Notes under the pieces: model-generated
What the model was told of the DNA's origin: nothing
Seen by the model: the letters and a program-made list of their open reading frames with translations, nothing else
Databases searched by the model: none
Position numbers and translations under genes: made by a program
Shown here: one piece after another, positions 1 to 6,228 of the stretch
Layout: each line of letters begins with the position of its first letter
Position numbering within the stretch: position 1 is the first letter of the stretch
Assembly (NCBI GenBank): GCA_018969455.1
Contig: JAGWYI010000229.1
Location: 1-6,888, forward strand
From: Bacteroidota bacterium
GTDB lineage: Bacteria > Bacteroidota > Bacteroidia > Chitinophagales > Saprospiraceae
Length of the DNA: 6,888 bases
Direction of reading: 5' to 3'

Positions 1-1
1 C

Positions 2-1495
2 TACAAAAAAGTCACCGAATATGCCGCAAGCCTCAAGGATATTGCCAAATTAATTACCCTCATTGAAGCCAATGACAGCATCGCCCGTATTTACGGGATG
101 GACGATGCCCAACGAAAAGACCTGGCCAAAAAACTCAAAAAACAACGAGAAGCCGAGGCAGAAGCCGCCGCTAAAGCCCAAAAAGAAGCCGAAGCCGCAC
201 AAAAATCGCAGTCTGTCGCGCCACCACCACAAGCAGGCCAACGCAGCTCTTCCTTCTACTTTTACAATGAAGCGTTCCTGAAAAAAGGTCGAAAAGACTT
301 TAACCGGGTTTGGGGCGATCGAAAACTGGAAGACAACTGGCGCCGAAGCCGTCGCCCCAACAGCCAAGGCGGAAATGCCGATGAACAAGCCGCTGCCGAT
401 ACCACTCAAGCCAATAACGGCTTGAGCTCCAACGAAATTACCGATATCTTTAAAGGTATTCCAGCCAACGCCGAAGAACTGGCCGTGCTCAACATGGCAA
501 CCTATGAAGCCATGTACCAACTCGGTACGCTGTTTCGCGACAAACTCGCCAACAACAAAAAATGCACCAATACCCTGGAAGATATGCAAGACCGATTCTC
601 AGATACTACCCGGTACCTGAAATACGAAAAGGAAACCTGGTACTACTGCTTCCTCGCTTTTACCGACCTCGGAAACCCAACGCGAGCCAAATACTACTAC
701 GATAAATTGATCGGAAAATACCCCAACAGCGCACATGCCCGCGCGCTCAGCGACCCCAACTTCCAAAACGCCAATGCCGAAAAAAAACGAGAACTCGACA
801 AATTCTACGACGATACCTATAAATTGTTCCAAAATGCCAATTACAAAGACGCCTTCACACGGTGCCAGGAGGCACCCCAAAAATTCGGATCTCAAAACCC
901 GATGATGGCAAAATTTGCCCTGCTCGCCGCATTATGCACCGGAAACCTGCAAGGAAATGAAGCCTATTGCAAAGCGCTCAGCGAAGTAATTGCCCGTTAC
1001 CCCAAAAGCGCAGAAGCCACAAGGGCTAAAGAAATTTCTCGACTCCTCGCCTGCAAAGGTTTTGAAGTAAATGACAATAAACCAAAACCCGGGGGAAACA
1101 ACGAACCCATCGATGACGCTTTTACCCGCGAAGACGATAAACTGCACTATTTTATGGTGGTACTCACCGGCGATGTACGACTCGACGACGTCAAAATTGC
1201 CGTATCTGATTATAACCGCGAAAAACACAAGGTCGACCAATTAAGACTTTCAAATATCTTCCTCGGAACAGATACCAATACCCCCATTCTCGTGGTACGT
1301 AAATTCGACAACAAAGAACAGGTTATGAAATATTACAATGAGGTGAAAAACGAAAAAGACTTTCTCGGTGAATCAGCCAAAAAAACGTACCAAAAAGAAT
1401 TCTTTGCAGTGACCCAGGAGAATTATCGCCGTATTCTAAAAAATAAAACACTCGATGGATATCGGGAGTTTTTTGCCAATAATTACCTGAAATAA
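2..1495 (+). CDS. sprE: SprE/PorW-like type IX secretion/gliding lipoprotein, C-terminal part (5' end outside window)
   Basis: The frame is open from base 2 to the TAA at 1493-1495, giving 497 residues of a longer protein. The ATG at 98 lies inside a continuous helical region and is not taken as the start. Visible order, in fragment residues: a K/E/A-rich segment (about 40-70), probably coiled coil; a block around 85-116 with FYFYN and WGDRKLEDNWRRS, which I recognise as a hallmark of SprE/PorW; a linker rich in N, Q and A; two TPR-like helical stretches (about 165-250 and 265-350, the first with YYYDKLIGKYPNS and the second with FALLAALCTGN and IARYPKSAEA); and a C-terminal domain (about 379-497) starting DDKLHYFMVVL and ending in an aromatic-rich tail. 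Known for the family: a periplasmic, outer-membrane-associated TPR lipoprotein needed for type IX secretion and, in gliding species, motility. The lipoprotein signal would lie upstream of the window. Assignment rests on motif recall, not a search. Confidence 0.85.
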   Translation, partial: YKKVTEYAASLKDIAKLITLIEANDSIARIYGMDDAQRKDLAKKLKKQREAEAEAAAKAQKEAEAAQKSQSVAPPPQAGQRSSSFYFYNEAFLKKGRKDFNRVWGDRKLEDNWRRSRRPNSQGGNADEQAAADTTQANNGLSSNEITDIFKGIPANAEELAVLNMATYEAMYQLGTLFRDKLANNKKCTNTLEDMQDRFSDTTRYLKYEKETWYYCFLAFTDLGNPTRAKYYYDKLIGKYPNSAHARALSDPNFQNANAEKKRELDKFYDDTYKLFQNANYKDAFTRCQEAPQKFGSQNPMMAKFALLAALCTGNLQGNEAYCKALSEVIARYPKSAEATRAKEISRLLACKGFEVNDNKPKPGGNNEPIDDAFTREDDKLHYFMVVLTGDVRLDDVKIAVSDYNREKHKVDQLRLSNIFLGTDTNTPILVVRKFDNKEQVMKYYNEVKNEKDFLGESAKKTYQKEFFAVTQENYRRILKNKTLDGYREFFANNYLK

Positions 1496-1496
1496 A

Positions 1497-1631
1497 CACT
1501 CCGATCGCTGGGTATACCAGGATTCGCCGGATTTTGTGGATAAATCAGCATGGATTTCCCTGATTTATAATGATTTATAAAGATCGTTATGCACAAAATC
1601 TGGAGGCGTTAAATATTAAGCGATCGGAGTG
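1497..1631. repeat. 135-bp nested imperfect palindrome in the convergent intergenic gap
   Basis: Three nested pairings share one centre. The outer arms are a perfect 13-bp inverted repeat, CACTCCGATCGCT at 1497-1509 and its complement at 1619-1631. The middle stem pairs CGCC (1525-1528) with GGCG (1605-1608), then GATTTTGTG (1530-1538) with CACAAAATC (1592-1600). The inner hairpin pairs TAAATCAG (1541-1548) with CTGATTTA (1560-1567). TGATTTATAA occurs twice in tandem (1561-1580), so the inner arm has an alternative partner at 1571-1577. The element begins one base after the sprE stop codon. It could be a 3'-UTR structure or bidirectional terminator, or a small MITE/REP-like element with 13-bp terminal repeats. 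I see no clear target-site duplication and no long T-run after either outer arm, so its nature is open. Confidence 0.6.
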
Positions 1632-1644
1632 ATTTTACTTCCAA

Positions 1645-1682
1645 AACCTTGCTACACAGAACGCTGATATTCAGGCAAGGTT
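1645..1682 (-). terminator. possible terminator of the downstream receiver gene (minus strand)
   Basis: AACCTTGC (1645-1652) and GCAAGGTT (1675-1682) form an 8-bp perfect stem with a 22-nt loop, 27 bases beyond the stop of the minus-strand receiver gene. Read on the minus strand, the distal arm runs into a short TTTT. The loop is long and the T-run short, so this is a moderate-to-weak intrinsic terminator candidate. Confidence 0.4.
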
Positions 1683-1708
1683 GAAATTCAACCCCAAAAA
1701 ATTAAATC

Positions 1709-2158
1709 TTAATTCAGGTTGTTGCGCAAACTCATGCCGCTACCGTCCATAGCAGTTAAAAAGTAATCTTCTCCTGATACTCGACCCGCGGGCTTGCGAT
1801 CCATCAATTTTTGCAGGCGTACTTTCAATTCGGCAGGGTGAAAAGGCTTGGGCATAAAATCATCGGCGCCAGATTCCAATACCCGAAGTTGCTTGTTGCT
1901 GTCTTTTACGCCGCTAACTACCATGATCGGTAACTGAGGAAACAAGTGCCGCAAGGTTTTTACCAAGGTCCGCCCCGACATTTCCGGCAAGACCAAATCG
2001 GTTACCACAATATCGGGAACGTACCCTGCCGCAATTTGATCCAGTGCCGCAGTCGGGTTGGCGCACACCGTAACCTGATATCGATCTGCCAAAAACAAGG
2101 CCAAAAACTTACACATCATGGGGGCGTCTTCTATGAGCAATAAAGCAGGTTTGTTCAT
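1709..2158 (-). CDS. single-domain response regulator (CheY-like receiver), downstream paralogue
   Basis: A 149-residue protein made of one receiver domain (about 5-118) and a short tail without a recognisable DNA-binding domain. Receiver signature residues are in place: acidic pair E10/D11, phosphoacceptor D54 in VVTDLVLPEMSG, S82 at the conserved Thr/Ser position, and K104-P105 in MPKPF. A sensor kinase should phosphorylate D54; none is encoded here, so the partner is unknown. The frame stays open upstream to an ATG at 2281, but I chose 2158. From there the protein begins directly before the first strand (MNKPALLLIEDAP), an A-rich leader precedes it, and the upstream extension would place a shared regulatory motif (2237-2249) inside the coding region. 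It resembles the receiver at 2467-2850 (shared DAPM, YQ-T-CA, PD-VVTD), suggesting duplication. The last 30 or so residues are of unknown role. Confidence 0.88.
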   Translation of the reverse strand: MNKPALLLIEDAPMMCKFLALFLADRYQVTVCANPTAALDQIAAGYVPDIVVTDLVLPEMSGRTLVKTLRHLFPQLPIMVVSGVKDSNKQLRVLESGADDFMPKPFHPAELKVRLQKLMDRKPAGRVSGEDYFLTAMDGSGMSLRNNLN

Positions 2159-2466
2159 GTGCTTTTTTTTTAAATGGATTGTTGAGATTGTGTTGCGATG
2201 CAAAGTTGCAACTGGTAAGCCTGTACCTGAACCATGTTTTCGGGAAACGGCGTATTTCAACTGCTTTCGACAGCAGGCCATCGTTTTTTAGTAAATGGAT
2301 CGTTCCGGAATTGAAGTATTTATTGCTTCCCAGATGCCGGTTTTGAAGGATTTAGAAATTGATGATGAAGGGACTTTTCAAGAGCCTCTGGGTGTAACAA
2401 GCACGGCATTGGGTGTGCCAAAACAAAAAAACGCGTACTTGTATGCTGCCAACGGCTCACCCTGAT
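2159..2466. other. 308-bp gap between the two receiver genes; no gene seen
   Basis: The part near 2159-2249 acts as leader and promoter region for the receiver gene ending at 1709: an A9 tract on the minus strand (2163-2171), a -7-like box (2201-2208) and a 13-bp motif (2237-2249). The rest (2250-2466) shows no convincing reading frame and no strong terminator for the upstream receiver. There are only short dyads (for example GGCA/TGCC at 2405-2408 and 2416-2419) and a minus-strand T7 run at 2424-2430. Small ORFs in the gap look like chance. Confidence 0.6.
2201..2249 (-). promoter_or_regulatory. putative promoter with shared upstream dyad motif (downstream receiver gene)
   Basis: On the minus strand, CGTTTCCCGAAAA (2237-2249) is followed after 28 bases by CAACTTTG (2201-2208), one mismatch from the Bacteroidota -7 consensus TAnnTTTG. 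That box lies 42 bases before the chosen start at 2158. The 13-mer contains the dyad TTTC-CC-GAAA. The same 13 bases and nearly the same spacing precede the paralogous receiver gene. The promoter role is inferred from consensus and duplication. Confidence 0.5.
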
Positions 2467-2850
2467 TTATTGCCCGATATTTTTTTCAAGAGACTGCAAA
2501 TGGCGCTTCAGCATCAAAATTGCAACCGGCTTTTCCATATAAATGTCGGCCCCGGCTTGAATAGCCATCTTTTTGATCTCAAAATCGGCCAGTGATGAAA
2601 TCATGACAATCGGGCAAGATATTGGAATGGACCGAATGGCTCGAATGAGTTCAAGTCCGTCGAGCTCGGGCATTTCATAATCAGTTACCACTACATCGGG
2701 TTTAAATCCGTGCTCCAGGAGCTTTAATGCTTCTGCGCCATCGGCACAGGTGGTGATTTGATAGTTGCGGTTGAGCGCAAAAGAAAGCACCCGTCGGATC
2801 ATCGGGGCATCATCAACCAGCAGCAGCTGCAACTTTTCAGCTTCGTTCAT
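2467..2850 (-). CDS. single-domain response regulator (CheY-like receiver), upstream paralogue
   Basis: A 127-residue protein, the usual length of a stand-alone receiver, with no output domain. Key residues: acidic pair D13/D14 in LLLVDDAPM, phosphoacceptor D57 in VVTDYEMPELDG, S85 at the switch Thr/Ser position, and K107-P108 in MEKPV. The start at 2850 is the only sensible ATG, opening nine residues before the first strand. It probably receives phosphate from an unlinked histidine kinase and passes the signal by protein-protein contact; target and kinase are not in the window. A paralogous receiver lies 308 bp downstream on the same strand. The gap and a separate promoter-like region before each gene suggest two units with similar control rather than one operon. 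Confidence 0.9.
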   Translation of the reverse strand: MNEAEKLQLLLVDDAPMIRRVLSFALNRNYQITTCADGAEALKLLEHGFKPDVVVTDYEMPELDGLELIRAIRSIPISCPIVMISSLADFEIKKMAIQAGADIYMEKPVAILMLKRHLQSLEKNIGQ

Positions 2851-2880
2851 ACAATTTGGTTTAGAACTTTATTGATGTTG

Positions 2881-2928
2881 CAAATTTGCTTTCCGCGCGC
2901 ATCCGCTTTATTTTATTTTCGGGAAACG
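2881..2928 (-). promoter_or_regulatory. putative promoter with shared upstream dyad motif (upstream receiver gene)
   Basis: CGTTTCCCGAAAA on the minus strand (2916-2928) is identical over 13 bases to the motif at 2237-2249. It is followed after 27 bases by CAAATTTG (2881-2888), one mismatch from TAnnTTTG, which is 30 bases before the ATG at 2850. The centre of the dyad falls well upstream of where a -33 element is expected, as would suit an activator site. No clear -33 TTTG is visible. Confidence 0.5.
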
Positions 2929-3025
2929 ACCGTTTTGGAGGTTTTTTAAGGGTATTTGCAATAAATAAAAAGATAAGAATATGTATACTGTGAGGATGTT
3001 TCAGGAAGCGGCACGCTAAAAAATG

Positions 3026-3058
3026 AAAAAGGCTTCCCGGAATTCGGAAAGCCTTTTT
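3026..3058 (-). terminator. strong intrinsic terminator after the cysteine-rich protein gene
   Basis: AAAAAGGCTT (3026-3035) pairs with AAGCCTTTTT (3049-3058). After one C-A mismatch, CCG (3037-3039) pairs with CGG (3045-3047) around a 5-nt loop. The minus strand ends in a T5 tract about 50 bases after the stop of the gene at 3110-3526. The symmetrical A/T flanks mean it could also stop plus-strand transcripts. Confidence 0.85.
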
Positions 3059-3109
3059 GGCATTTGTCGGCGCTTCGCCTGAATGTTGCGGGAAGCGAAA
3101 GGGGAAAAA

Positions 3110-3526
3110 CTATTGTTCAGCAGAAGAGGCGCTGCCTGCTTTTGAAGCGCAACAAGCCTTGCCGCCTTTTTCTCCGGCACATGCTTTTTTGTCGCCGGAG
3201 GCGCAGCATGCCTTCTTGGTCATACCCGCTTTGTCGGATGCATTTACCGTTTTAGGCGCAACATTGACAAAAGTATTGGAGGCTTCATCAAACTGAACGC
3301 TAACGAATTTTACATTGCCTTGGGCATCGGTTTCTTTGCGAACATAAGCCAGGCTGCCATCATCAGACTTGCGCGACTCAATGGTCGGATCAGCGGCGGC
3401 TGCTTTGGAAATTTTGGAAGCACAGCATGATTTACCGGCTTCTGCGTGACCTGCACATGCCTGCGCCTGTACGCTTGCAATGCCAATGGTCAGGAAAAAA
3501 GCGAAGAAAAGAACTACTTTTTGCAT
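3110..3526 (-). CDS. secreted cysteine-rich protein with duplicated CAG...CCAS module
   Basis: A 138-residue protein of no family I recognise. Residues 1-21 form a clear Sec signal peptide (MQK, hydrophobic core VVLFFAFFLTIGIASV, then QAQA). There is no lipobox, so the product should be soluble in the periplasm or exported. The mature part has eight cysteines in two clusters: C24, C34-C35 near the N terminus and C107-C108, C116, C125-C126 near the C terminus. The clusters share a module: ACAGHAEAGKSCCASK (23-38) against ACAGEKGGKACCASK (115-129), with a half copy KKACCAS at 104-110. Between them, about 49-91, is a cysteine-free stretch (SLAYVRKETDAQGNVKFVSV) that could form a small beta domain. 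The tail is A/S/K-rich. Paired cysteines suggest metal binding or disulfides, but that is inference. A perfect TAnnTTTG box lies upstream and a strong terminator downstream, so it is probably transcribed alone. Confidence 0.85.
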   Translation of the reverse strand: MQKVVLFFAFFLTIGIASVQAQACAGHAEAGKSCCASKISKAAAADPTIESRKSDDGSLAYVRKETDAQGNVKFVSVQFDEASNTFVNVAPKTVNASDKAGMTKKACCASGDKKACAGEKGGKACCASKAGSASSAEQ

Positions 3527-3557
3527 GAGTTTTTCAATTTTATAGTCAAACGAACTT

Positions 3558-3565
3558 CAAAATTA
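3558..3565 (-). promoter_or_regulatory. -7 promoter element of the cysteine-rich protein gene
   Basis: The minus strand reads TAATTTTG, a full match to the Bacteroidota -7 consensus TAnnTTTG, 31 bases before the ATG at 3526. The leader that follows is AT-rich and has no Shine-Dalgarno sequence. No good -33 TTTG is seen, so the assignment rests on the -7 box and its position. Confidence 0.5.
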
Positions 3566-3586
3566 AGGGTATTGGGATGAAAATCG

Positions 3587-3602
3587 AGTGCCTGGCGGCA
3601 CT
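3587..3602 (-). terminator. short GC-rich hairpin between the protease and cysteine-rich genes
   Basis: AGTGCC (3587-3592) and GGCACT (3597-3602) make a 6-bp stem with a 4-nt loop. On the minus strand it is followed by CGATTTTC. It lies about 100 bases after the protease stop and just upstream of the next gene's -7 box, so it could end the protease transcript or be an operator. A second, smaller hairpin, CCCG-AAA-CGGG, is at 3675-3685. Confidence 0.4.
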
Positions 3603-3702
3603 TTAACATACAATTTGATGTTTTATTCAGGATCGTTTCTGATAACAGTTCCTGCACGCAATTGACTGACTACACCCGAAACGGGCTGCCGAGGCGATGC
3701 GT

Positions 3703-5346
3703 TTATTTCGAACCAAGGATGCTTTTGTAGCGTGCCACATCGTTGAGCAATTGCACAGCTGCTTCCACTTCCGCATCGTTTTTCAGGCTTTTGCGCACTT
3801 TCCCGCGTTGGAAATAATAACGTCCAACAATTTCCTGCTCTATTTCATGCACAATACGGGCCTTGTTTTTGTTCAAATCGGCTTGTTTGGCAGCCTGCAA
3901 TTTGGCTTCCAGTGCCGAAATTTCGGCATCCAGCGGATAATTTTCCTGTCCAACCAGAGTTGCAAGCTCCCTGATTTTGCGCTCAGAGGCCGAGGTATAT
4001 TCAAATTTGCTGGTGCGCAAAAACTGGGTAAAATTGTCCCAGTCTCGAAATTCGAAAACCTCAATAGAGTCGATGCTGGGATGCCCCACACACCACTGGG
4101 TGACATAATCGAACAGGATGTTTTGCTTGAGAAGTGCATTTACATAATTGCTGGCCGTGTCGACGGGCAGCAGCACATCGGGCTTTATTCCGCCGCCATC
4201 AAGCACCAGGCGCCCATTGTTGGTGCGGAATTGAGCGCGCTCCGATTCGGGAATATCCACGGGTACGCCATCTTTGTATCGGGTGGCCTGGATGCAGCGA
4301 CCGGATGGAATGTAATATTTGGCTGTGGTTAATTTAATTTTGGCATTATATCCCACATCGCGGGTGTTCTGAACAAGTCCTTTGCCATAAGTTCGCTGCC
4401 CCATAATCACAGCCCGGTCGAGGTCCTGGAGGGATCCGGAAACCACCTCACTGGCAGAGGCACTGTGTTTGTTGACCAAAACCACCAGGGGGATGTTTTT
4501 GTCGAGGGGCTCAGATTGGGTTTTGAATATGTTGTCCCATTCCAGCACCTTTCCATGGGTACTCACTACCTGAAGTCCGCGCGGTACAAAAAGGTTAATG
4601 ATATTCACGGCCTCATTGAGCAATCCACCTCCGTTGTTGCGCAAATCGAGAATTGCTCCTTTGAGCGCAGGGTCCCTTTCTTTGAGTTTTTGAAAGGCGT
4701 TGGCAATATTGCCACCTGCATTTTGGGTAAAAGTGGTCAAATTGATGTATCCGATATGCTCCGCAACAATGCCGAAATGCGGTACATTGGGAACCTCCAC
4801 TTCTTCGCGTTTGAGGGTAAGCTGCAAGTCTTTGTTTGAGCCTGGTCTACGAAGGGTAAGGATGGTTTCGGTACCCGGAAACCCGCGAAGAAAGTCGAGC
4901 ACCTCCTTTTCCGTTTTTCCACGGGCACTGATGCCATCAATGGCAACCACGGCATCGCCTACTTTCAGGCCTGCCTTGTGCGCCGGGCTGTTTTCAAATA
5001 TTTCCGTTACCACCATATAATCGCCCATTTTGGCCCCGCTTGCGCCGATGCCATTGTACCGGGCATCCGACTGAATGCGGTATCCTTCAATGTCGGTTTC
5101 AGAAATGTAATTGGTAAATGGATCCAGGCCTTCCAGCATGGCATCCAATCCCCGGCGCATCACTTGCCCGGGATCGAGCTCGTCTACATAACCATGGTTA
5201 ATCTCTTTGAAGGCATTGGCAAAAATTTCAAGGTTTTTGGCAATGTCAAAATATTTGCCGGATGCTGCAGCGCCATTGTTTGTTTGGGCATGTGCTAAAA
5301 TCGGAGTAAGCAAAAAGAAAAACAGAATGCATTTTGAGCGCTTCAT
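3703..5346 (-). CDS. S41 family carboxyl-terminal processing protease with PDZ domain
   Basis: A 547-residue secreted serine protease of the CtpA/Prc (tail-specific protease) group, a usual length for Bacteroidota members. A signal peptide occupies residues 1-20 (basic MKRSK, hydrophobic core, cut after AHA). An N-terminal helical region follows (about 30-92; VDELDPGQVMRRGLDAMLEGLDPFTNYI is the typical S41 prelude). A PDZ domain spans about 95-185 (GIGASG, NSPAHKAGLKVGDAVVAIDG), and the catalytic core about 195-400 (GYINLTTF, LDLRNNGGGLLNEAV). The Ser-Lys-Gln site is intact: S297 in SASASE, K322 in YGKGLVQ and Q326, with the family's usual 25-residue Ser-Lys distance. Residues 400-547 form a charged, mostly helical C-terminal extension. 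The family cleaves periplasmic proteins near their C termini; the substrate cannot be read from the sequence. The start at 5346 is fixed by the signal peptide. It stands alone, with 120 and 176 bp to its neighbours. Confidence 0.95.
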   Translation of the reverse strand: MKRSKCILFFFLLTPILAHAQTNNGAAASGKYFDIAKNLEIFANAFKEINHGYVDELDPGQVMRRGLDAMLEGLDPFTNYISETDIEGYRIQSDARYNGIGASGAKMGDYMVVTEIFENSPAHKAGLKVGDAVVAIDGISARGKTEKEVLDFLRGFPGTETILTLRRPGSNKDLQLTLKREEVEVPNVPHFGIVAEHIGYINLTTFTQNAGGNIANAFQKLKERDPALKGAILDLRNNGGGLLNEAVNIINLFVPRGLQVVSTHGKVLEWDNIFKTQSEPLDKNIPLVVLVNKHSASASEVVSGSLQDLDRAVIMGQRTYGKGLVQNTRDVGYNAKIKLTTAKYYIPSGRCIQATRYKDGVPVDIPESERAQFRTNNGRLVLDGGGIKPDVLLPVDTASNYVNALLKQNILFDYVTQWCVGHPSIDSIEVFEFRDWDNFTQFLRTSKFEYTSASERKIRELATLVGQENYPLDAEISALEAKLQAAKQADLNKNKARIVHEIEQEIVGRYYFQRGKVRKSLKNDAEVEAAVQLLNDVARYKSILGSK

Positions 5347-5366
5347 TGATCAATTTTTTCTAAAAA

Positions 5367-5400
5367 CAAAATTCAGACAAGCCGGAAATCTATAACAAAA
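5367..5400 (-). promoter_or_regulatory. putative promoter of the S41 protease gene
   Basis: On the minus strand, TTTTG (5396-5400) is followed after 21 bases by GAATTTTG (5367-5374), one mismatch from TAnnTTTG. This is close to the -33/-7 arrangement described for Bacteroidota promoters. The box is 20 bases before the ATG at 5346, giving a short leader. Assigned by consensus only. Confidence 0.4.
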
Positions 5401-5466
5401 CCACACAAGGATGGGGCTATTTCCGACCAATTCGAGGCAAATATGGCTTAAAAGCAGGACTTTGGG

Positions 5467-6228
5467 TCAATTGTGCAAAAAATTGCGCAAAACATCCAAT
5501 AATTCTGAAGGCTGGTCGGCATGTACCCAATGCCCTGCGTCTTCAATGGTAACAATTTCTGCTGCGGGAAACAAGGCTTTAATGCCCGGAATTTCCGAAT
5601 CCCGAATGTAGTTCGATTTGCCTCCCCGAACAAAAAGCGCCGGTTTCAAAAAGGGTTCGCCTTGAACCGGCGCCAATATGGCATCAAAGTACTGCCATAA
5701 TACGGGCAAATTCATTTTCCAGGCAAAACCACCATCTTCGCTGCGTGTAATGTTTTTAAGCAAAAACTGGCGAGTACCATAGTCGGGAATTAAAGGCGCT
5801 AAATATGCCTCTATCTCCTGCCGAGATTGAACTTTTTGAAAATCAATGCCTTGTAATGCTTTAAAAATAGGGGTATGATTGTCTTCCGCCGGACCGGGTT
5901 CCATATCCACAACAACCAGCCGGTTTACCAGGTCGGGATAATGCAAGGCAAGTTGCATGGCTGCCTTACCACCCATTGAATGCCCGATGTAATCGGCCGA
6001 AAAAATCCAGTGCTGCACCATATAGGTATGCAAATCCTCCGCCATTTCAGCATAAGTATGCGAGGAAGCATGGGGCGAACGCCCGTGATTGCGCAAATCG
6101 GGCGTTATCACCAGGTGTTGCTCTGCCAAACCTTTGGCGATGGTTTGCCAGTTATCGGAAAAGCCAAACAGACCGTGCAGGATAAATACCGGGCTACCCT
6201 GTCCGAATTCGCGCGCGAAAAGTTCCAT
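5467..6228 (-). CDS. alpha/beta-fold hydrolase, YbfF/ABHD11-like esterase
   Basis: A 253-residue protein spanning the whole alpha/beta hydrolase fold, close in length to E. coli YbfF (about 254). It has no signal peptide, so it should be cytoplasmic. Visible features: the oxyanion-hole motif HGLFG (18-22), the strand-loop DLRNHGRS (44-51), the nucleophile elbow GHSMGG with S84, VVVDMEP with D109 after the sixth strand, a helical cap (about 112-185), and GHWVHAD with catalytic H233. At the site where many relatives place the acid (RGGKSNYI) there is S204. D109 is therefore the likelier triad acid, as I recall for YbfF/ABHD11-type enzymes. The family hydrolyses small esters and thioesters; the physiological substrate is not known from sequence. 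The start at 6228 is the first ATG after an in-frame TAA at about 6253, and it lacks a Shine-Dalgarno site. It is divergent from the TPR lipoprotein gene. Confidence 0.9.
   Translation of the reverse strand: MELFAREFGQGSPVFILHGLFGFSDNWQTIAKGLAEQHLVITPDLRNHGRSPHASSHTYAEMAEDLHTYMVQHWIFSADYIGHSMGGKAAMQLALHYPDLVNRLVVVDMEPGPAEDNHTPIFKALQGIDFQKVQSRQEIEAYLAPLIPDYGTRQFLLKNITRSEDGGFAWKMNLPVLWQYFDAILAPVQGEPFLKPALFVRGGKSNYIRDSEIPGIKALFPAAEIVTIEDAGHWVHADQPSELLDVLRNFLHN

Noticed and set aside
140..215. Repetitive GAAGCC/GCCGAAGC-like bases as a possible DNA repeat
   Set aside because: They encode an Ala/Glu/Lys-rich coiled-coil-like segment; the repetition follows from codon use and has no regular unit or spacers.
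98..281. Start of the sprE-like gene at the ATG at 98, or a separate small gene at 63-281
   Set aside because: The sprE frame is open and protein-like back to base 2, so 98 is internal; 63-281 is a shifted frame with low-complexity Lys/Pro content.
50..1240. Long minus-strand open frames (50-589, 599-895, 932-1240) opposite sprE
   Set aside because: They lie entirely antisense to a well-supported gene, have Phe/Gly/Val-rich composition typical of the reverse complement of Lys/Ala/Glu-rich coding DNA, and contain no recognisable domain.
2159..2281. N-terminal extension of the 149-aa receiver to an ATG at 2281
   Set aside because: The extra 41 residues match no receiver feature, run through a homopolymer tract, and would bury the promoter-like motif shared with the paralogue.
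3064..3296. Plus-strand small frames across the cysteine-rich gene (3057-3296, 3064-3255)
   Set aside because: They begin at the terminator tail and run antisense to a gene with a clear signal peptide, promoter box and terminator.
3697..4839. Plus-strand frames of 211 and 124 residues (3697-4332, 4465-4839) within the S41 protease gene
   Set aside because: They are antisense to the protease, whose full motif set fixes the true frame; neither shows a domain or a start context.
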